Source: Kiritimatiellia bacterium (GTDB lineage: Bacteria; Verrucomicrobiota; Kiritimatiellia; UBA8416; JAIOPI01). Taken from it: DNA of 5,643 bases. The stretch covers positions 1-5,643 of the forward strand of contig JAPKCZ010000164.1 of assembly GCA_028822745.1 (NCBI GenBank). The letters are read 5' to 3'. The translations under genes and the position numbers were made by a program. Shown here one piece after another: positions 1 to 5,643 of this stretch. Each line of letters starts with the position of its first letter. The first letter of the stretch is position 1. The notes beneath the pieces were generated by a model. The model was not told the DNA's origin, searched no databases, and saw only the letters and a list, made by a program, of their open reading frames with translations.

Positions 1-1
1 C

Positions 2-397
2 GATTTTTTCGCAACCGATCGCGCCCCGCACGATTTGCAAATTCAGCTCCATTCGACCAACGGAAACGTTTGGTCCTACAATGTAACCGCGCAGGTCACC
101 CAGACACAGACCTGGCAGAGTGTCGGTGCATCGTTGGGTTTTGCTGATGCGTGGGGGCCCTTGCCGGGCTTCGCTGATACCGCGGAACAATTTCTATCTG
201 ATTTAGGCGATATCGACTGGGTTGGGCTCTATATCTTCCGTGAAGAGGCCACCGCAGAGCGCTACGGTTTAGACAACTTCATGTTGTACGTGGGCACGCC
301 TGAACCGGGTGAAACCGTGCTTCTTGCCGCCGCGTTGCTCGCTCTGTTTCTGGGCGTCCGCCGACGTCGCGAAGACGACGATCCCGTCCTGAAATAG
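2..397 (+). CDS. PEP-CTERM sorting-domain protein, C-terminal part (5' end outside window)
   Basis: The frame is open from base 2 to the TAG at 395-397, giving 131 residues, and the true start lies to the left of the window. A TTG at 35 is an arbitrary in-frame codon with no ribosome site, so I do not take it as the start. The body is rich in beta-prone, aromatic and polar residues (for example WVGLYIFREE and YGLDNFML), the style of the jelly-roll or LamG-like domains often found in PEP-CTERM proteins; the exact family cannot be named. The end is diagnostic: TPEPGE, then a hydrophobic stretch of about 15 residues, then RRRR. This is the tripartite signal cut by exosortases, so the mature protein is expected to be exported and processed at the inner membrane. 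An eight-residue tail, EDDDPVLK, follows the arginines and is longer and more acidic than usual. It converges on the exosortase gene, whose product is the obvious candidate processing enzyme. Confidence 0.88.
   Translation, partial: DFFATDRAPHDLQIQLHSTNGNVWSYNVTAQVTQTQTWQSVGASLGFADAWGPLPGFADTAEQFLSDLGDIDWVGLYIFREEATAERYGLDNFMLYVGTPEPGETVLLAAALLALFLGVRRRREDDDPVLK
299..370 (+). other. PEP-CTERM sorting signal
   Basis: The Pro-Glu-Pro motif is encoded at 299-307. It is followed by a hydrophobic transmembrane stretch (TVLLAAALLALFLGV) and four consecutive arginines ending at 370. This order matches the known PEP-CTERM recognition signal: the motif for recognition and cleavage, the helix for membrane retention, and the basic cluster as cytoplasmic stop. 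The assignment is from sequence inspection and is strong. Confidence 0.9.
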
Positions 398-502
398 ATG
401 TTTTTTTTAAGGTCCTTGCATCGCTGCGCCAACAGTCTTCCGGCTGCTTAGGAAGCGACAACCTCAAATCAGGACGCCACCCTCAAGCGGATGGCAGTTC
501 GT

Positions 503-3500
503 TTAATTCGGGTTCTTGACCGGCGGACCAACGGTCAAAATGGCTTCTTGCTCGTCAAGTGAACGGTCTTCGGCCTGCTCCCGAAGTGCGTAACCCCATT
601 GGTCGAGATAGCGTCGAAACGCAATCATGTCGGCTTCTGTCGCATCACGTACCCGAGAGCGCGACAGGCTCTCTTTCAGTAAGTCTATGGCTTGTTCGTA
701 GTGGCCCGCGCCCGCAAGCATCTGTGCTTCGAGCGATTGCGAGCGCAACCAAGCTGGGCTACCTTCCGTCACGATGGCCTTCAGGCGTTGCAGCGCATGT
801 CGTGCCGCATTCGTATTGCCGACACGCACGTACACCGTTGCGGCCGTATCGAGGAAATTCGTGTTCGCGGGTGCATAGGCCATGAGAGCGTCTACATAAT
901 TCGTCGCTTGGTTGATGCGCTCCGGAACGTAGCTGAGGGCGTAGGCCAGATTGTTCTTAAGTTCGAGATCGTCCGGAAAACGGCGCACCGCATTTTCAAG
1001 AATGTCGCAGGCGCGCTCATGGTTTGACATGAGTTGCGATGTTTCGGCGCCCAACACGTATGTCATTCGATTGGTGGAACCAATTTTCAGGGCATCGGCG
1101 AATTGGGTAATGGCCTCTACGGTTTCCCATCCACCGCGTTTATAGCGCACATAGCCGAGCATCTCTGCCCACAAGACGTTATCTGGATCGAGTTGGCGTA
1201 ATCGTTTGAGGGCCTCGACCATGCCGTTGTCTGTGGAAACACCTTCGACGCTTTTGAGTTCGACCAGCTTCTGGTACAGACTGCCCGGCGGGCGTACGGC
1301 AGTGCGCAGTGCCGCTTCGGCGTTGGCAATGGCGCCCTCGCGGTCCCGCGCGAACAGGGAGCAGCGAAGCCCTTGCACGTAGGCGGGTAAGAGCCCGTTG
1401 GCACGTGTGACGGCGACACCGGCGAGTGCATTGGCGTGTGCATGATATGTGTAACGATACATGAGTTCGCAGGCGCGTGTTAGCGCTTCGGGGTGAAAGG
1501 GAGAGCGTGGGCGCGTTCCTTCGAGCACGCATTCGCGAAGACGTTCTGCATCCTTGTCACGCACCGCCAGCGAGAGGTCGGCCAGCCAGAGTTCGGGGTC
1601 GTCGGGACATAGACGCCTCGCTTCTGCCAAGCGCGCGTCCTGGATGCTGTTTAGGCTGATTGTCCAGCGCCACAATGCTGCCGATGTTGGAAACAGTTCG
1701 CTGGCTCGGGTGGCTGCACGGGCAGCGTCCTCGAGTCGCTCCGCTCGGCAAAGCAGCAGCGTAAGCTGATTCAGCGCAACCGCCTTTTCGTGTGGATCCC
1801 GGCCGCAGCCCTCCCACGCCGACATGTTTGCACTGTCGCCCTCGGCATTCTGTTCGTAGCAGTCGAGCCAAAGGGTGATCATCGCCTTCAGGTACGGACT
1901 GATTGCGTTTTTGCGATGAAATGCCAGCACCTGCGCGTTCTTCGCAAAGCTGGATTCGGGCGGCAGAAACGCGTAGTTCCAGATCAGGCTCAATTCGGCC
2001 GGTGGTAGAACGTGGCGTTGACGCAGGGTTTCGTCAACGAGAGGGCTTGGCAGTAGGGCGCTTTTGCAGAAGGCCTGCATGGCCCGGTAGCGTTCGGTCT
2101 GAAACAGGGCTCTTGCATAGAGGTGTTCGTGGGCGCGCGCACGACGCGTGTTTTGCTTCTGCAGTTCAAAGGCCGCTTGTTCGGGCATGTTGTTCAAGAA
2201 CAGGATTTCCGCATAAGCGCTCTTGGCGAGGGCGGATCGCGGGTATGCCCGATGGGCCTTTTCGGCCGTGAACAGTGCGGCGAGTGTCAGGCGTAGTTCG
2301 CGTTGAGCGCGTGCCAGACGTAGCAGGGCGTTGAGCTGCGGAACGTCACGCGTATCGTAACCGCGTAACGTTTCGTAGACGTTTTGCCAGTCCATGCGTC
2401 GTTCGTAGATTTCTGAAAACGTGATTTGCACGCGATCGACTTCGCTAGGGTGATCGTCCGCGATCAAGTCCAATTCGGTCTTCCATGCGTCGCTTGTGTT
2501 CTGAATGTCGAGCGCTTGAACGAACAGGTAGCGCATGGGTAGGCTGAGCGCATTGCGCTCGCGTCGCTCGCTAAACGTGTTGATCGCCGCGTTTAGGTTT
2601 TCTCTACGAAACGTCACGGCTCCGCGACCGGCCAATGCGTCGCCGTTGGGGACGTGCTCGCCGTGCCAGCGCCAGGTGCGCAACGTTTTGCTTATCCAGA
2701 AAAAGGGACGCATATCGATGGTGTCAAAAGCGTTTGGCGCAGAAAAGCTCAGGAAGCGTCGCCGGAACGTAAACCAATCGCCGCCATGAAAAACCTGACT
2801 CATCGCCAGCGTAGGATGAGCCGGGTCAAGTTCGCGAATTCGGTAATAGAGCGCCCATGCCAAATCGGGACGGGCGAGTTGAAAACATTTTTCGAAGAGC
2901 AAGAATATGGCGTCGATGTTGTCGCTCGCGCGGATGGCGCTATGCAAATGGGTTGCAAAGCGCACTTCCCACTCGCTGTCGGGGCGGCGAATCGACATGT
3001 AATAGAGCGGTTCGAGAACACGTAAATCATCGGGCCATGTGGACGCCGCCGTTTTTGTCATTTCGCCGACGCTGTAAGGCTCGTTCAGGTGCATGTATGC
3101 TTCAGCCACGGAAAACGCGATCGTTGGATGCGTGTATTCGGTCAGTTTGTCGGTGTCGACGATGGCTTGCCATTCATGCCGCGACCGCAGATACGGGTAA
3201 AGCAGGCTGATGCGGTTCAGGTTGGGCGACCAGTGCGCCGCGACGCGGATATAGCGTGCGACGGCTTTCGCGTCATCGTGTTCGTAGGCAAGTTGGGCCA
3301 GAATCATGGCGACGCGCGGGTTGCGCTCCTTAATGGCGTCTGGCAAATCGGTGATGATCTCGTCGGCTTCGTCCAAGTGTTCGAGGGCCATCAACGCGTA
3401 GCCCTTGAGGACTTGCTTTTCACGCGAGGTGCTGTCCGTGGCGTTGGACAGGGGGCCTACCTGTTCCAGCAGTTCGTCAAAGCGCTGCAGCATCAGGAGC

Positions 3501-4615
3501 AGCCGAAGCATCATCAATTTCCACTCGGGCTCAATGTCGCCGCCCTCATTGATTTCGACAATGCGAGCGAGGTAGAGCGCTTCCTCGTATTGCTCCGCAT
3601 CGTAGGCGGATTGTGTAATTTCGCGTAAAACGGCGGCGCGGCGCGACGGGCGGTTGCGGTAGGTGCCAAGGCTGAGCACGACGACGGCAAGCAATGACGC
3701 CCAGATCAGGAGATGAATGCGGCCAGATAATCCTTTGCCGGTTGGCCGTGTGTGTGTCACGTCGTCGTGTGTCGCGCGCTCGGCAATTTTTCGCTGCCAA
3801 CGGCGCCAGACCAAAATTTCCGTGTAGACGAGGGCGACGGCCAGAAGCACGATCCAACTGGCGGTGTCGTGTAGGTAATTGATGTTCGAACGGTTGGCGA
3901 GACGCGGGACAAATAGGACCATGGTACTGATGCGGATGATGTTGAGGATCAGTGCCTGCAGGAGGGCTAGGGGTAGAACCACCAAGCATGCGCGCCAGCG
4001 AAAGCGGTTCAGGATCGCTAAGCCTAGCGACAGAATAAACACGGTCGTGGAGGTTCGCATACCGCTGCACCATGCCGGGACTTCGTAAACACTGAAGCCC
4101 GTGCGCAGCACCAGTCCGTCCGCCCAGGCGCGTGCATCAAGTGCGAGGAGCAACCATTCGCTTCCGCGCACGGATAGGTGCTGCATCCAGAGTTGCAGCG
4201 GGCCGAATATCTGGGCGGGCATGGGGTGGGCGAAGTAGATCAGAAGCAGGGCGCAACGGATGTCGTTGGTCGCGCGGGCCGGCATGCACCAGCGCAGGCA
4301 GGCCCACAATACCGCGAGTAAGCCAAGCCATTCCAATTGGCCGACATCTAGGATGATGCCGCCGACGACGGCCATAGCACCCAGTATTGCGGCGGCGATG
4401 AGCGGACGGTGTCCGGCGACCGCATGTCTGGTTTCGGGTTTGGGCCGGATCAAGATCAGCGCCGCCATGACGGTAGAAAGGGTGCACCGAATGAAGCCGT
4501 TTTGGTCAGGTGCCAGCAAGTCTGTGCGATGTGCGAACAGCCAGGCTGCACATAAACCGATCCCCGCGCTGAATACGACGCGCTGCGGGTTGGACATGGA
4601 TCGCAGTGGGTTCAT
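503..4615 (-). CDS. Exosortase fused to a long TPR-repeat domain
   Basis: This 1370-residue protein begins with a polytopic exosortase/archaeosortase domain (about residues 1-272) and continues with a ninth hydrophobic helix (300-317) and a helical-repeat region (about 325-1370). Exosortases are membrane cysteine transpeptidase-like enzymes that cleave PEP-CTERM proteins at the periplasmic face. All three family catalytic residues are visible: Cys183 in VPAWCSGM, Arg228 in LILNIIRIS and His249 in YLHDTAS. The first ATG is used as start. Met7 is an alternative, and neither has a Shine-Dalgarno sequence (the bases before the ATG read GCCTCCACC). Ordinary exosortases are roughly 280-300 residues, or longer with an EpsI-type domain, so about 1050 residues here are extra. 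The lipoprotein gene ends 31 bases upstream with no visible promoter between, which suggests co-transcription. The frame has no stop across the domain junction, so the fusion is encoded as one protein. I could not assign an Xrt subclass. Confidence 0.92.
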   Translation of the reverse strand: MNPLRSMSNPQRVVFSAGIGLCAAWLFAHRTDLLAPDQNGFIRCTLSTVMAALILIRPKPETRHAVAGHRPLIAAAILGAMAVVGGIILDVGQLEWLGLLAVLWACLRWCMPARATNDIRCALLLIYFAHPMPAQIFGPLQLWMQHLSVRGSEWLLLALDARAWADGLVLRTGFSVYEVPAWCSGMRTSTTVFILSLGLAILNRFRWRACLVVLPLALLQALILNIIRISTMVLFVPRLANRSNINYLHDTASWIVLLAVALVYTEILVWRRWQRKIAERATHDDVTHTRPTGKGLSGRIHLLIWASLLAVVVLSLGTYRNRPSRRAAVLREITQSAYDAEQYEEALYLARIVEINEGGDIEPEWKLMMLRLLLMLQRFDELLEQVGPLSNATDSTSREKQVLKGYALMALEHLDEADEIITDLPDAIKERNPRVAMILAQLAYEHDDAKAVARYIRVAAHWSPNLNRISLLYPYLRSRHEWQAIVDTDKLTEYTHPTIAFSVAEAYMHLNEPYSVGEMTKTAASTWPDDLRVLEPLYYMSIRRPDSEWEVRFATHLHSAIRASDNIDAIFLLFEKCFQLARPDLAWALYYRIRELDPAHPTLAMSQVFHGGDWFTFRRRFLSFSAPNAFDTIDMRPFFWISKTLRTWRWHGEHVPNGDALAGRGAVTFRRENLNAAINTFSERRERNALSLPMRYLFVQALDIQNTSDAWKTELDLIADDHPSEVDRVQITFSEIYERRMDWQNVYETLRGYDTRDVPQLNALLRLARAQRELRLTLAALFTAEKAHRAYPRSALAKSAYAEILFLNNMPEQAAFELQKQNTRRARAHEHLYARALFQTERYRAMQAFCKSALLPSPLVDETLRQRHVLPPAELSLIWNYAFLPPESSFAKNAQVLAFHRKNAISPYLKAMITLWLDCYEQNAEGDSANMSAWEGCGRDPHEKAVALNQLTLLLCRAERLEDAARAATRASELFPTSAALWRWTISLNSIQDARLAEARRLCPDDPELWLADLSLAVRDKDAERLRECVLEGTRPRSPFHPEALTRACELMYRYTYHAHANALAGVAVTRANGLLPAYVQGLRCSLFARDREGAIANAEAALRTAVRPPGSLYQKLVELKSVEGVSTDNGMVEALKRLRQLDPDNVLWAEMLGYVRYKRGGWETVEAITQFADALKIGSTNRMTYVLGAETSQLMSNHERACDILENAVRRFPDDLELKNNLAYALSYVPERINQATNYVDALMAYAPANTNFLDTAATVYVRVGNTNAARHALQRLKAIVTEGSPAWLRSQSLEAQMLAGAGHYEQAIDLLKESLSRSRVRDATEADMIAFRRYLDQWGYALREQAEDRSLDEQEAILTVGPPVKNPN
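506..3643 (-). other. TPR-like helical repeat region (residues 325-1370)
   Basis: The region is made of degenerate helix-turn-helix units of about 34 residues. The clearest are near residues 432-465, 565-600, 944-978, 1182-1215, 1216-1250, 1251-1284 and 1288-1322, with small residues at the TPR positions and turns such as ELDPAHP, RRFPDD and AYAPAN. Fainter units lie at about 338-356, 366-392, 400-430, 762-795, 1004-1036, 1074-1108 and 1145-1178. TPR arrays bind proteins or peptides and have no catalysis of their own. Separate TPR lipoproteins (PrsT) are known partners in PEP-CTERM/exopolysaccharide loci. The repeat boundaries here are by eye. Confidence 0.8.
3800..4615 (-). other. Exosortase catalytic domain (residues 1-272)
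   Basis: About eight hydrophobic segments are visible, near residues 12-29, 44-57, 71-90, 94-110, 120-138, 187-203, 208-237 and 253-270. The Cys183 codon is at 4067-4069, Arg228 at 3932-3934 and His249 at 3869-3871. Basic loops NRFRWR (203-208) and WRRWQRKIAER (270-280) fit the cytoplasmic side. That puts Cys, Arg and His at the outer face, as expected for the family. The domain appears complete and potentially active. Confidence 0.9.
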
Positions 4616-4646
4616 GGTGGAGGCTGTTTGGCTTTCGCGCGGTTGG

Positions 4647-5558
4647 TTATCGTCTGTTTGGTGAGCCGAGCCGCTGCATGCGATTGAATGGGCCGCCGAT
4701 CACGGCTTCTGCGTAGGCCACATGCGCTTCAACGCGTGTGACGCGAAGTCGTCCCCGTTCGCGACCCATCAGCGTTGTCAGGACTTTTCCTGTGATCGGG
4801 TCGGTCACGTTTTCGCCGACTGTGAATACCGTGTAGGTCTGGTTTTTGCGAAATCCCCGATCACGGCCGCCATTTAATATGATCCGTTTGCCCGTTGCTG
4901 CCGCAATCAACGGTTCCCAGTAATCCATAGGAATGGCCTTTGTGATTTCGCCCCGCGCGGCGTCGATGGCGCCAAGCATGGCCTGACCTAGCGGTGTCTG
5001 GAAATAGGCTTCGCTGCCGAAAGGCGGTGCGGCGCCGTCTGAGCGTCGGCGGTTGCGGACGGTGTGGTTGACCGGAATGGTGCTGAGCGTCCGGCCTGAG
5101 TTGGGGTCGCGAACCGTTAGGCGCAGCGCGACGCTGGCTTCGCGACGGGATGTTTTGGGGGTGAACGCGGTGATGCTGCCTTCGATGATGTAAGGGTCAG
5201 GTGCCCTGGCCCTGCTAAGCGCTTTGGTCGGGGGCCAAAAGGCACTCTTCGTGCGACGAAGGCGTTCGGTAAGGCTGGCGTCATGGGGTGGCGTGGAAAC
5301 GACCAGCGCCGGTTCGCCCGCTAGGGCTTCAATGAGTAGGGCGGTCATTTCACGATCGAGGGCTGGAATCTGCTTGTTGCCGCTCCGGTCCTGCAGCCGT
5401 CGCACGAGAACAGGCGCGGGTAGGGCCTGGCGTGAAACGAGTCCATTGTTTGACGAGGGGCCAATCGTGGTGCAGCCGCTTGTCAGGGCGACCAGGCATC
5501 CTGCTGCCCCCAGGATACGAAATCGCTTCAGGGGTGAAATATCCCGACATTTGCTCAT
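4647..5558 (-). CDS. CsgG-like outer-membrane lipoprotein with FlgT-like C-terminal domain
   Basis: This 303-residue protein starts with a lipoprotein signal: basic residues (KRFR, 11-14), a hydrophobic core, and the lipobox LTSGC with the lipidated Cys at 29. Thr at +2 is not an inner-membrane retention signal, so the outer membrane is likely. Residues 48-210 resemble the CsgG/LpoB/PelC fold: a strand then LQDRSGNK, a helix REMTALLIEALA, the strand YIIEGSITAF, the strand pair VALRLTVRDPNSGRTLST, and a helix GSEAYFQTPLGQAMLGAID. Residues about 222-290 look like an extra beta domain (KRIILNGGRDRGFRKNQTY, TDPITGKVL, GRLRVTRVEAHVAYAEAV), a pattern known after CsgG-type domains and at the FlgT C terminus. 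CsgG forms the curli export pore, while LpoB and PelC are non-pore relatives with other envelope roles, so the function stays open. The gene precedes the exosortase by 31 bases on the same strand. No Shine-Dalgarno sequence precedes its ATG. Confidence 0.82.
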   Translation of the reverse strand: MSKCRDISPLKRFRILGAAGCLVALTSGCTTIGPSSNNGLVSRQALPAPVLVRRLQDRSGNKQIPALDREMTALLIEALAGEPALVVSTPPHDASLTERLRRTKSAFWPPTKALSRARAPDPYIIEGSITAFTPKTSRREASVALRLTVRDPNSGRTLSTIPVNHTVRNRRRSDGAAPPFGSEAYFQTPLGQAMLGAIDAARGEITKAIPMDYWEPLIAAATGKRIILNGGRDRGFRKNQTYTVFTVGENVTDPITGKVLTTLMGRERGRLRVTRVEAHVAYAEAVIGGPFNRMQRLGSPNRR

Positions 5559-5643
5559 TCGTAAGATAATAGAGCATCCTCAGAGGAAAACCAATCGACA
5601 TCTTGATTTGGGGCGTTTGCGTTGTGGGTGTTTGAGTATGTGA
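5555..5643 (-). CDS. Possible C-terminal tail of an upstream operon gene (partial)
   Basis: On the minus strand a frame is open from the window edge for 28 codons and stops at a TGA (5555-5557) that overlaps the lipoprotein start as ATGA. The tail ends with DWFSSEDALLSYE, which reads like a plausible polar protein C terminus. A four-base stop/start overlap is typical of translationally coupled operon genes and would explain the missing Shine-Dalgarno sequence. Against it, only 28 codons are visible, their third positions are less GC-rich than in the neighbouring genes, and a second frame is also open from the edge. No function can be proposed. Confidence 0.42.
   Translation of the reverse strand, partial: TYSNTHNANAPNQDVDWFSSEDALLSYE
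5566..5594 (-). promoter_or_regulatory. Candidate sigma70-type promoter before the lipoprotein gene
   Basis: Reading the minus strand, TTGGTT (5589-5594) is followed after 17 bases by TATTAT (5566-5571), a weak -35 and a good -10 element. Transcription would start close to the ATG at 5558, giving an almost leaderless message. This competes with the reading that the stretch is the end of an upstream coding sequence, although both could be true. The match is short and could be chance in a locally AT-rich stretch. Confidence 0.22.

Noticed and set aside
35..37. TTG as the start codon of the PEP-CTERM gene
   Set aside because: The frame is open to the window edge, there is no ribosome site, and starting here would leave the exported protein without a signal peptide.
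365..408. Small hairpin (GACG/CGTC at 377-388) followed by eight T at 401-408, as a terminator of the PEP-CTERM gene
   Set aside because: The stem is only four base pairs, lies inside the coding sequence and is 12 bases from the T run. This is too weak for an intrinsic terminator.
437..455. Inverted repeat CTTCC/GGAAG in the convergent gap
   Set aside because: It has a five-pair stem with a nine-base loop and no T run on either strand. I see nothing else in the 398-502 gap.
3089..3628. 179-codon open frame on the plus strand opposite the TPR region
   Set aside because: It lies wholly antisense to the strongly supported exosortase-TPR gene, has no ribosome site, and its translation shows no recognisable domain. 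It is typical of an antisense shadow in GC-rich coding DNA.
3546..4073. 175-codon minus-strand frame overlapping the exosortase domain
   Set aside because: It is rich in Arg, Pro and His with no domain pattern, and it overlaps codons for catalytic residues of the real frame, so it is an out-of-frame shadow.
5350..5601. 83-codon minus-strand frame overlapping the lipoprotein start
   Set aside because: It covers the lipoprotein signal peptide in another frame and has no sensible hydrophobic or domain pattern. The lipobox frame is clearly the coding one.

Overview
This window holds a small PEP-CTERM/exosortase protein-sorting locus from a Gram-negative-type bacterium. A lipobox lipoprotein and a PEP-CTERM substrate both imply an outer membrane. 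The DNA is moderately GC-rich, and neither complete gene has a Shine-Dalgarno sequence. Exosortases, very large TPR proteins and many PEP-CTERM proteins together would fit the Verrucomicrobiota/Kiritimatiellota/Lentisphaerota side of the PVC group, but the phylum is a guess. No rRNA, tRNA, CRISPR or mobile element was seen.

Layout, left to right. (1) Bases 2-397, plus strand: the C-terminal part of a secreted beta-rich protein ending in a clear PEP-CTERM signal (PEP motif, hydrophobic helix, four arginines). (2) Bases 398-502: a short convergent gap with no convincing terminator. (3) Bases 503-4615, minus strand: a 1370-residue protein with a complete exosortase domain (Cys183, Arg228, His249) followed by an extra membrane helix and about 1045 residues of TPR-like helical repeats. 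(4) Bases 4647-5558, minus strand: a 303-residue lipoprotein resembling the CsgG fold, with an added C-terminal domain like the one in FlgT and some CsgG homologues; it lies 31 bases upstream of the exosortase gene and is probably in the same operon. (5) Bases 5555-5643, minus strand: a possible C-terminal tail of a further upstream gene whose stop codon overlaps the lipoprotein start in an ATGA arrangement.

How the parts may work together (inference): the exosortase domain would recognise the C-terminal signal of exported proteins, such as the one encoded next door, cut it at the periplasmic face of the inner membrane and transfer the protein to an unknown acceptor. Helix counting puts the TPR array in the periplasm, on the active-site side, where it could act as a scaffold. 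The lipoprotein, probably anchored in the outer membrane, could be the partner that links sorting to surface delivery or polysaccharide export. Separate TPR lipoproteins (PrsT type) are known in PEP-CTERM/exopolysaccharide loci; here a TPR array is fused directly to the sorting enzyme, which is the most unusual thing in the window.
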